A stretch of 64,000 nt of DNA, from assembly GCA_964036315.1 (NCBI GenBank), contig CAXIWW010000817.1:3817501-3881500 (forward strand). The letters are read 5' to 3'. A program made the translations under genes and the position numbers. How positions within the stretch are numbered: the first letter of the stretch is position 1; every line of letters starts with the position of its first letter. A model generated the notes under the pieces. The model saw only the letters and a list, made by a program, of their open reading frames with translations. It made no database searches and was not told where the DNA came from. Origin of the DNA: Acanthosepion esculentum. Its lineage: Eukaryota; Mollusca; Cephalopoda; Sepiida; Sepiidae. This document shows, piece by piece, positions 26,568-37,500 of the stretch.

Positions 26568-28080
26568 GAAAGTCTCACGCAGACGACATCCCACCCAGGA
26601 GACAGTACCAGAAAGTCCCACGCAGCCGACCCCCCAGACAGGAGACAGTACCAGAAAGTCCCACGCAGAGGACCCCCAGTCCCAGAAAGTCCCACGCAGT
26701 CGAACACCCAAACAGGAGACAGTCCCAGAAAGTCCCACGCAGACGACCGCCATTCCCAGAAAGTCCCACGCAGACGACCCCCCGACCAGGAGACAGTCCC
26801 AGAAAGTCCGACGCAGACGACACCCAGTCCCAGAAAGTCCCACGCAGACGGCACCCACCCAGGAGACAGTCACAGAAAGAGCAACGCAGACGACCCCCCA
26901 CCCAGGAGACAGTCCGACGCAGACGACACCCAGTCCCAGAAAGTCCGACGCAGACGACACCCAGTCCCAGAAAGTCCCATGCAGACGACCTCCAGTCCCA
27001 GAATGTCCCACGCAGACGACCCCTCACCCAGGAGACAGTCCCAGAAAGTCCCACGCAGACGACCCACCAGACAGGAGACAGTCCCAGAAAGTCCCACGCA
27101 GACGACCCCCCACCCTGGAGACAGACCCAGAATGTCCGACGCAGACGACACCCAGTCCCAGAATGTCCCAGGCAGACGGCCCCCACCCAGGAGACAGTCC
27201 CAGAAAGTCCCACGCAGACGACACCCAGCCCAGAAGACAGTCCTAGAAAGTCCCATGCAGACGACCACCAGTCCCAGAAAGTCCCACGCAGACGACCCCT
27301 CACCCAGGAGACAGTCCCAGAAAGTCCCACGCAGACGACCCACCAGACAGGAGACAGTCCCAGAAAGTCCCACGAAGACGACCCCCAGTAACAAAAAGTC
27401 CCACGTAGACGACCCCCACCCAGGAGACAGTGCCAGAAAGTCCGACGCAGACGACACCCAGTCCCAGAAAGTCCCACGCAGACGACACCCAGTCCCAGAA
27501 AGTCCCAAGCAGACGACCCCCACCCAGGAGACAGACCCAGAAAGTCCCACGCAGACGACCCCCAGTCCCAGAAATTACCACGCAGACGAGTCCCAGTCCC
27601 AGAAAGTCCCACGCAGACGACCCCCAGTCCCAGGAAGTCCCACGCAGACGATCCCCCCACCCAGGAGACAGTCCCAGAAAGTCCCATGCAGACGACACCC
27701 AGTCCCAGAAAGTCCCACGCAAACGGCACCCACCCAGGAGACAGTCACAGAAAGAGCAACGCAGACGACCCCCCACCCAGGAGACAGTCCCAGAAAGTCC
27801 CATGCAGACGACCTCCAGTCCCAGAATGTCCCACGCAGACGACCCCTCACCCAGGAGACAGTCCCAGAAAGTCCCACGCAGACGACCCACCAGACAGGAG
27901 ACAGTCCCAGAAAGTCCCATGCAGACGACCCCCAGTCCCAGAAAGTCCCACGCAGACGACCCCCCACCCTGGAGACAGACCCAGAATGTCCGACGCAGAC
28001 GACACCCAGTCCCAGAAAGTCCCAGGCAGAGGGCCCCCACCCAGGAGACAGTCACAGAAAGTCCCACGCAGACGACCCCC
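26561..28080 (+). repeat. 1,520-bp tandem duplication, copy 1
   Basis: This segment repeats directly at an offset of exactly 1,520 (CATCCCACCCAGG at 26,587 and 28,107). It includes an unusual double unit, GTCCGACGCAGACGACACCC repeated without the AGAAAG module, near 26,912 and 28,432. Confidence 0.9.
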
Positions 28081-29596
28081 AGTCCCAGAAAGTCTCACGC
28101 AGACGACATCCCACCCAGGAGACAGTACCAGAAAGTCCCACGCAGCCGACCCCCCAGACAGGAGACAGTACCAGAAAGTCCCACGCAGAGGACCCCCAGT
28201 CCCAGAAAGTCCCACGCAGTCGAACACCCAAACAGGAGACAGTCCCAGAAAGTCCCACGCAGACGACCGCCATTCCCAGAAAGTCCCACGCAGACGACCC
28301 CCCGACCAGGAGACAGTCCCAGAAAGTCCGACGCAGACGACACCCAGTCCCAGAAAGTCCCACGCAGACGGCACCCACCCAGGAGACAGTCACAGAAAGA
28401 GCAACGCAGACGACCCCCCACCCAGGAGACAGTCCGACGCAGACGACACCCAGTCCCAGAAAGTCCGACGCAGACGACACCCAGTCCCAGAAAGTCCCAT
28501 GCAGACGACCTCCAGTCCCAGAATGTCCCACGCAGACGACCCCTCACCCAGGAGACAGTCCCAGAAAGTCCCACGCAGACGACCCACCAGACAGGAGACA
28601 GTCCCAGAAAGTCCCACGCAGACGACCCCCCACCCTGGAGACAGACCCAGAATGTCCGACGCAGACGACACCCAGTCCCAGAATGTCCCAGGCAGACGGC
28701 CCCCACCCAGGAGACAGTCCCAGAAAGTCCCACGCAGACGACACCCAGCCCAGAAGACAGTCCTAGAAAGTCCCATGCAGACGACCACCAGTCCCAGAAA
28801 GTCCCACGCAGACGACCCCTCACCCAGGAGACAGTCCCAGAAAGTCCCACGCAGACGACCCACCAGACAGGAGACAGTCCCAGAAAGTCCCACGAAGACG
28901 ACCCCCAGTAACAAAAAGTCCCACGTAGACGACCCCCACCCAGGAGACAGTGCCAGAAAGTCCGACGCAGACGACACCCAGTCCCAGAAAGTCCCACGCA
29001 GACGACACCCAGTCCCAGAAAGTCCCAAGCAGACGACCCCCACCCAGGAGACAGACCCAGAAAGTCCCACGCAGACGACCCCCAGTCCCAGAAATTACCA
29101 CGCAGACGAGTCCCAGTCCCAGAAAGTCCCACGCAGACGACCCCCAGTCCCAGGAAGTCCCACGCAGACGATCCCCCCACCCAGGAGACAGTCCCAGAAA
29201 GTCCCATGCAGACGACACCCAGTCCCAGAAAGTCCCACGCAAACGGCACCCACCCAGGAGACAGTCACAGAAAGAGCAACGCAGACGACCCCCCACCCAG
29301 GAGACAGTCCCAGAAAGTCCCATGCAGACGACCTCCAGTCCCAGAATGTCCCACGCAGACGACCCCTCACCCAGGAGACAGTCCCAGAAAGTCCCACGCA
29401 GACGACCCACCAGACAGGAGACAGTCCCAGAAAGTCCCATGCAGACGACCCCCAGTCCCAGAAAGTCCCACGCAGACGACCCCCCACCCTGGAGACAGAC
29501 CCAGAATGTCCGACGCAGACGACACCCAGTCCCAGAAAGTCCCAGGCAGAGGGCCCCCACCCAGGAGACAGTCACAGAAAGTCCCACGCAGACGAC
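28081..29596 (+). repeat. 1,520-bp tandem duplication, copy 2
   Basis: No substitution was seen against copy 1 in the stretches compared. The match ends near 29,596, where copy 1 reads GACCCCCAGTCCC and this copy reads GACACCCAGCCC. Confidence 0.9.
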
Positions 29597-32500
29597 ACCC
29601 AGCCCAGGAGACAGTCCTAGAAAGTCCCATGCAGACGACCACCAGTCCCAGAAAGTCCCACGCAGACGACCCCTCACCCAGGAGACAGTCCCAGAAAGTC
29701 CCACGCAGACGACCCACCAGACAGGAGACAGTCCCAGAAAGTCCAACGAAGACGACACCCAGTAACAAAAAGTCCCACGCAGACGACCCCCACCCAGGAG
29801 ACAGTGCTAGAAAGTCCGACGCAGACGACACCCAGTCCCAGAAAGTCCCACGCAGACGACACCCAGTCCCAGAAAGTCCCAAGCAGACGACCCCCACCCA
29901 GGAGACAGACCCAGAAAGTCCCACGCAGACGACCCCCAGTCCCAGAAATTACCACGCAGACGAGTCCCAGTCCCAGAAAGTCCCACGCAGACGACCCCCA
30001 GTCCCAGGAAGTCCCACGCAGACGATCCCCCCACCCAGGAGACAGTCCCAGAAAGTCCCATGCAGACGACCTCCAGTCCCAGAAAGTCCCATGCAGACGA
30101 CCCCCACCCAGGAGACAGTCCAAGAAAGTCCCACGCAGACGACCCCTTGTCCCAGAAAGTCCCACGCAGACGACCCCCAGTCCCAGAAAGTCTCACGCAG
30201 ACGACATCCCACCCTGGAGACAGTACCAGAAAGTCCCACGCAGCCGACCCCCCAGACAGGAGACAGTTCCAGAAAGTCCCACGCAGAGGACCCCCAGTCC
30301 CAGAAAGTCCCACGCAGTCGAACACCCAAACAGGAGACAGTCCCAGAAAGTCCCACGCAGACGACCGCCATTCCCAGAAAGTCACACGCAGACGACCCCC
30401 CACCCAGGAGACAGTCCCAGAAAGTCCGACGCAGACGACACACAGTCCCAGAAAGTCCCACGCAGACGGCACCCACCCAGGAGACAGTCACAGAAAGAGC
30501 AACGCAAACGACCCCCCACCCAGGAGACAGTCCCAGAAAGTCCCATGCAGACGACCTCCAGTCCCAGAATGTCCCACGCAGACGACCCCTCACCCAGGAG
30601 ACAGTCCCAGAAAGTCCCACGCAGACGACCCACCAGACAGGAGACAGTCCAAGAAAGTCCCACGCAGACGACCACCAGTCCCAGAAAGTCCCACGCAGAT
30701 CACCCCCAGTCCCAGAAGGTCCCACGCAAACGACCCCCAGTCCCAGAAGTTCCCACGCAGACGACCCCCAATCCCAGAAAGTCTCACGCAGACGACCCCC
30801 CACCAAAGCGACAGTGCCAGAAAGTCCCACGCAGACGACCCCCAGTCCCAGAAAGTCCCACGCAGACGACCCACCAGACAGGAGACAGTCCCAGAAAGTC
30901 CCACGAAGACGACCCCCAGTCCTAAAAAGTCCCACGCAGACGACCCCCACCCAGGAGACAGTCCCAGAAAGTCCGACGCAGACGACACCCAGTCCCAGAA
31001 AGTCCCACGCAGACGACACCCAGTCCCAGAAAGTCCCAAGCAGACGACCCCCACCCAGGAGACAGACCCAGAAAGTCCCACACAGACGACCCCCAGTACC
31101 AGAAAGTCCCAAGCAGACGACCCCCAGTCCCAGAAAGTCCCACGCAGATGACCCCCAGTCCCACAACGTCCCACGTAGACGACCCCCCACCCAGCAGACA
31201 TTTCCCAGAAAGTCCCACGCAGACGACACCCAGTCCCAGAATGTCCCACGCTGACCAGCCCCAGTCACAGAAAGTCCCACGCAGACCACCCCCAGTCACA
31301 GAAAGTCCCACGCAGACGACCCACCACCCAGGAGACAGTCCAAGAAAGTCCTACGCAGACGACCCCCCCCCACGCAGGAGACAGTCCCAGAAAGTCCCAC
31401 GCAGACGACCCCCATTCCCAGAAAGTCCAACGGAGACGACACCCAGCCCAGGAGAGAGTCCCAGAAAGTCCCATGCAGACGATCTCCAGTCCCAGAAAGT
31501 CCCACGCAGACGACCCCTCACCCAGGAGACAGTCCCAGAAAGTCCCACGCAGAGGACCCACGAGACAGGAGACAGTCCCAGAAAGTCCCACGCACGACCC
31601 CCAGTCCCAGAAAGTCCTACGCATACGACCCACCGCCTAGAAGACAGTCCCACAAAGTCCCACGCAGACGACCCCCACCCAGGAGACAGTCCCAGAAAGA
31701 CCCACCAGAAAAACCCCAGTCCCAGAAAGTCCCACGCAGACGACACCCCAGAGAGGAGACAGTCCCAGAAAGTCCCACGCAGACGACCCCCAGTCCCAGA
31801 AAGTCCCACGCAGACGACCCCCCACCCAGGCGACAGTCCCAGAAAGTCCCACGCAGACGACCCACCGCCTAGAAGACAGTCCCACAAAGTCCCACGCAGA
31901 CGACCCCCACCCAGGAGACAGTCCCAGAAAGACCCACCAGAAAAACCCCAGTCCCAGAAAGTCCCACGCAGACGACACCCCAGAGAGGAGACAGTCCCAG
32001 AAAGTCCCACGCAGACGATCCCCAGTCCCAGAAAGTCCTACGCAGACGACCCCCCACCCAGGAGACAGTCCAAGAAAGTCCTACGCAGAAGACCCCCTCA
32101 TATAGGAGACAGTCCCAGAAAGTCCGACGCAGACAACCCCCAGTCCCAGAAAGTCCCACTCAGACGACCCCCAGTCCCAGAAACTCCCACACAGACGACT
32201 CCCGACCCAGGAGTCAGTCCCAGAAAGTCCCACGCAGACGACCCCCTGTCCCAGAAATTCCCACGCAGACGACCCCCACCCAGGAGACAGTGCCAGAAAG
32301 TCCGACGCAGACGACACCCAGTCCCAGAAAGTCCCACGCAGACGACACCCAGTCCCAGAAAGTCCCAAGCAGACGACCCCCACCCAGGAGACAGACCCAG
32401 AAAGTCCCACGCAGACGACCCCCAGTCCCAGAAATTACCACGCAGACGAGTCCCAGTCCCAGAAAGTCCCACGCAGACGACCCCCAGTCCCAGGAAGTCC

Positions 32501-33030
32501 CACGCAGACGATCCCCCCACCCAGGAGACAGTCCCAGAAAGTCCCATGCAGACGACACCCAGTCCCAGAAAGTCCCACGCAAACGGCACCCACCCAGGAG
32601 ACAGTCACAGAAAGAGCAACGCAGACGACCCCCCACCCAGGAGACAGTCCCAGAAAGTCCCATGCAGACGACCTCCAGTCCCAGAATGTCCCACGCAGAC
32701 GACCCCTCACCCAGGAGACAGTCCCAGAAAGTCCCACGCAGACGACCCACCAGACAGGAGACAGTCCCAGAAAGTCCCACGCAGACGACCCCCAGTCGCA
32801 GAAAGTCCCACGCAGACGACCCCCCACCCTGGAGACAGACCCAGAATGTCCGACACAGACTACACCCAGTCACAGAAAGTCCCACGCAGACGACACCCAG
32901 CCCAGGAGACAGTCCTAGAAAGTCCCATGCAGACGACCACCAGTCCCAGAAAGTCCCACGCAGACGACCCCTCACCCAGGAGACAGTCCCAGAAAGTCCC
33001 ACGCAGACGACCCACCAGACAGGAGACAGT
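29505..33030 (+). repeat. 3.5-kb segment copied from the 20.0-23.5 kb type
   Basis: This matches 19,989-23,516 (and the equivalent 14.5-18.0 kb) at an offset of 9,516 on the left and 9,514 on the right. The drop reflects a C9 tract at 31,363-31,371 where the others have C11 and C10. Private substitutions include CCCATGCAGACGACCCCC near 30,087, GCAGATCACCC near 30,694, CCTAAAAAG near 30,921 and ACACAGACTACACC near 32,853. It is clearly older or more exposed to mutation than the 5,461-bp pair. Confidence 0.88.
30963..32277 (+). repeat. 1.3-kb block, copy d
   Basis: This is the fourth occurrence of the block. It has the C9 tract at 31,363-31,371 and CTCATATAGG near 32,097, inside the 3.5-kb segment. 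Confidence 0.86.
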
Positions 33031-33450
33031 CCCAGAAAGTCCCACGAAGACGACCCCCAGTCACAAAAAGTCCCACGCAGACGACCCCCACCCAGGAGAC
33101 AGTCCCAGAAAGTCCGACGCAGACGACACCCAGTCCCAGAAAGTCCCACGCAGACGACACCCAGTCCCAGAAAGTCCCAAGCAGACGACCCCCACCCAGG
33201 AGACAGACCCAGAAAGTCCCACGCAGACGACCCCCAGTCCCAGAAATTACCACGCAGACGAGTCCCAGTCCCAGAAAGTCCCACGCAGACGACCCCCATT
33301 CCCAGGAAGTCCCACGTAGACGACCCCCACCCAGGAGACAGTCCAAGAAAGTCCCACGCAGACGACCCCTTGTCCCAGAAAGTCCCACGCAGACGACCCC
33401 CAGTCCCAGAAAGTCCCACGCAGACGATCCCCCACCCAGGAGACAGTCCC
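33031..33450 (+). repeat. Short link of array 1 units
   Basis: Ordinary 31- and 42-43-bp units join the 3.5-kb segment to the next duplicated segment. They resemble the sequence near 25.4-25.8 kb. No gene is present. Confidence 0.75.
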
Positions 33451-34585
33451 AGAATGTCCCACGCAGACGACCCACCAGACAGGAGACAGTCCCAGAAAGT
33501 CCCACGAAGACGACCCCCAGTCACAAAAAGTCCCACGCAGACGACCCACCAGACAGGAGACAGTCCCAGAAAGTCCCACGCAGACGATCCCCAGTCCCAG
33601 AGAGTCCCACGCAGACGACCCCCCACCCTGGAGACAGACCCAGAATGTCCGACGCAGACGACACCCAGTCCCAGAAAGTCCCAGGCAGACGGCCCCCACC
33701 CAGTAGACAGTCACAGAAAGTCCAACGCAGACGACACCCAGCCCAGGAGACAGTCCCAGAAAGTCCCATGCAGACGACCACCAGTCCCAGAAAGTCCCAC
33801 GCAGACGACCCCTCACCCAGGAGACAGTCCCAGAAAGTCCCACGCAGACGACCCACCAGACAGGAGACAGTCCCAGAAAGTCCCACGAAGACGACCCCCA
33901 GTCACAAAAAGTCCCACGCAGACGACCCCCACCCAGGAGACAGTCCCAGAAAGTCCGACGCAGACGACACCCAGTCCCAGAAAGTCCCACGCAGACGACA
34001 CCCAGTCCCAGAAAGTCCCAAGCAGACGACCCCCACCCAGGAGACAGACCCAGAAAGTCCCACGCAGACGACCCCCAGTCCCAGAAATTACCACGCAGAC
34101 GAGTCCCAGTCCCAGAAAGTCCCACGCAGACGACCCCCATTCCCAGGAAGTCCCACGTAGACGACCCCCACCCAGGAGACAGTCCAAGAACGTCCCACGC
34201 AGACGACCCCTTTTCCCAGAAAGTCCCACGCAGACGACCCCCAGTCCCAGAAAGTCTCACGCAGACGACATCCCACCCAGGAGACAGTACCAGAAAGTCC
34301 CACGCAGCCGACCCCCCAGACAGGAGACAGTACCAGAAAGTCCCACGCAGAGGACCCCCAGTCCCAGAAAGTCCCACGCAGTCGAACACCCAAACAGGAG
34401 ACAGTCCCAGAAAGTCCCACGCAGACGACCGCCATTCCCAGAAAGTCCCACGCAGACGACCCCCCGACCAGGAGACAGTCCCAGAAAGTCCGACGCAGAC
34501 GACACCCAGTCCCAGAAAGTCCCACGCAGACGGCACCCACCCAGGAGACAGTCACAGAAAGAGCAACGCAGACGACCCCCCACCC
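33451..34585 (+). repeat. 1.13-kb dispersed duplicate of 25.77-26.90 kb
   Basis: The offset is 7,682 throughout, for example GACATCCCACCCAGG at 26,585 and 34,267. It spans the whole of copy 2 of the 798-bp pair plus about 330 bp of the following 1,520-bp unit. It was therefore copied after those two were adjacent. The match stops near 34,585. Confidence 0.85.
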
Positions 34586-37500
34586 AGGAGACAGTCCCAG
34601 AAAGTCCCATGCAGACGACCTCCAGTCCCAGAATGTCCCACGCAGACGACCCCTCACCCAGGAGACAGTCCCAGAAAGTCCCACGCAGACGACCCACCAG
34701 ACAGGAGACAGTCCCAGAAAGTCCCACGCAGACGACCCCCAGTCCCAGAAAGTCCCACGCAGACGACCCCCCACCCTGGAGACAGACCCAGAATGTCCGA
34801 CGCAGACGACACCCAGTCCCAGAAAGTCCCAGGCAGACGGCCCCCACCCAGGAGACAGTCACAGAAAGTCCAACGCAGACGACACCCAACCCAGGAGACA
34901 GTCCTAGAAAGTCCCATGCAGACGACCACCAGTCCCAGAAAGTCCCACGCAGACGACCCCTCACCCAGGAGACAGTCCAAGAAAGTCCCACGCAGACGAC
35001 CCACCAGACAGGAGACAGTCCCAGAAAGTCCCACGAAGACGACCCCCAGTCACAAAAAGTCCCACGCAGACGACCCCCACCCAGGAGACAGTGCCAGAAA
35101 GTCCGACGCAGACGACACCCAGTCCCAGAAAGTCCCACGCAGACGACCACCAGTCCCAGAAAGTCCCACGCAGATGACCCCCAGTCCCAGAAGGTCCCAC
35201 GCAAACGACCCCCAGTCCCAGAAGTTCCCACGCAGACGACCCCCAATCCCAGAAATCCTCACGCAGACGACCCCCCACCAAAGCGACAGTGCCAGAAAGT
35301 CCCACGCAGACGAACCCCACCCAGGAGACAGTCCCAGAAAGTCCCACGAAGACGACCCCCAGTCCCAAAAAGTCCCAAGCAAACGACCCCCACCCAGGAG
35401 ACAGTCCCAGAAAGTCCGACGCAGACGACACCCAGTCCCAGAAAGTCCCACGCAGACGACACCCAGTCCCAGAAAGTCCAAAGCAGACGACCCCCACCCA
35501 AAAGACAGACCCAGAAAGTCCCACGCAGACGACCCCACGTCCCAGAAAGTCCCACGTAGACGAACCGCAGTCCCAGAAAGTCCCACGCAGACGACCCCCA
35601 GTCCCAGAAAGTCCCACGCAGACGACACCCAGTCCCAGAAAGTCCCAAGCAGACGACCCCCACCCAGGAGACAGACCCAGAAAGTCCCACGCAGACGAGC
35701 CCCAGTCCCAGAAATTACCACGCAGACGAGTCCCAGTCCCAGAAAGTCCCACGCAGACGACCCCCAGTCCCAGGAAGTCCCACGCAGACGATCCCTCCAC
35801 CCAGGAGACAGTCCCAGAAAGTCCCATGCAGACGACCTCCAGTCCCAGAAAGTCCCAGGCAGACGACCCCCCACCCATGAGACAGTCACAGAAAGTCCCA
35901 CGCAGACGACCCACCAGACAGGAGACAGTCCCAGGAAGTCCCACGCAGACGAGCCCAAGTCCCAGAAAGTCCCACGTAGACGACCCCCACCCAGGAGACA
36001 GTCCAAGAAAGTCCAACGCAGACGACCCCCAGTCCCAGAAAGTCCCACGCAGACGAACCCCACCCAGGAGACAGTCCAAGAAAGTCCCACGCAGACGACC
36101 ACCAGTCCCAGAAAGTCCCACGCAGATGACACCCAGCCCAGGAGACAGTCCCAGAAAGTCCCATGCAGACGACCTCCAGTCCCAGCAAGTCCCACGCAGA
36201 CGAGCCCCAGTCCCAGAATGTCCCACGCAGACGACCCCCACCCAAGAGACAGTCCCAGAAAGTCCATGCAGACGTCCCCCAGTACAAGAAAGTCCCACGC
36301 AGATGACCCCCAGTCCCAGAAGGTCCCACGCCGACGACTCCCAATCCAGGAGACAGTCGCAGAAAGTCCCAACAGTCGACACCCCACCCAGGAGACAGTC
36401 CCAGAAAGTCCCACGCAGACGACCCCCAGTCCCAGAACGTCCCACGCAGACGACCCCCCACCCAGGAGACAGTCCCAGAAAGTCCCACGCAGACGACCAC
36501 CAGTCCCAGAAAGTCCCACGCAGACGATCCCCATTCCCAGAAAGTCCCACCCAGACGACCCCCCACCAAGGAGACAGTCCAAGAAAGTCCTACGCAGGCG
36601 ACCCCCCCCCACCCAGTAGACAGTCTCAGAAAGTCCCACGCAGACGACCCCCATTCCCAGAAAGTCCAACGCAGACGACACCCAGCCCAGGAGACAGTCC
36701 CAGAAAGTCCCATGCAGACGACCTCCAGTCCCAGCAAGTCCCACGCAGACGAGCCCCAGTCCCAGAATGTCCCACGCAGACGACCCCCACCCATGAGACA
36801 GTCCCAGAAAGTCCATGCAGACGTCCCCCAGTACAAGAAAGTCCCACGCAGATGACCCCCAGTCCCAGAAGGTCCCACGCCGACGACTCCCAATCCAGGA
36901 GACAGTCGCAGAAAGTCCCAACAGTCGACACCCCACCCAGGAGACAGTCCCAGAAAGTACCACGCAGACGACCCCCAGTCCCAGAAAGTCCCACGCAGAC
37001 GAACCCCAGTCCCAGAAAGTCCCACACAGACGACCCCCCACCCAGGAGTCAGTCGTAGAAAGTCCCAGGCAGACGACCCCCAGTCCCAGAAATTCCCACG
37101 CAGACGACCCCCCACCCAGGAGACAGTCCCAGAAAGTCCCACGCAGACGACCCCCAGTCCCAGAAAGTCCCACGCAGACGAACTCCAGTCCCAGAATGTC
37201 CCACACAGACGACCCCCCACCCAGGAGTCAGTCCTAGAAAGTCCCAGGCAGACGACACCCTGTCCCAGAAATTCCCACGCAGACGACCCCCCACGCAGGA
37301 GACAGTCCCAGAAAGTCCCACGCACACGACCCCCCACCGAGGCGACAGTCCCAGAAAGTCCCACGCACACGACCCCCCACCCAGGCGACAGTCCCAGAAA
37401 TTCCAACGCAGACGACCCACCACCTAGAAGACAGTCACACGCAGACGACACCCACCCAGGAGACAGTCACAGAAAGACCCACGCAGACGACCCCCAGTCC

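Noticed and set aside
22700..26854. Minus-strand open frame of 1,384 codons (Trp/Gly-rich), and similar long frames elsewhere
   Set aside because: Overlapped by other long frames on both strands. The repeat length is not a multiple of three, the consensus is stop-free in all frames, and starts come from random CpG changes. There is no codon structure of its own.
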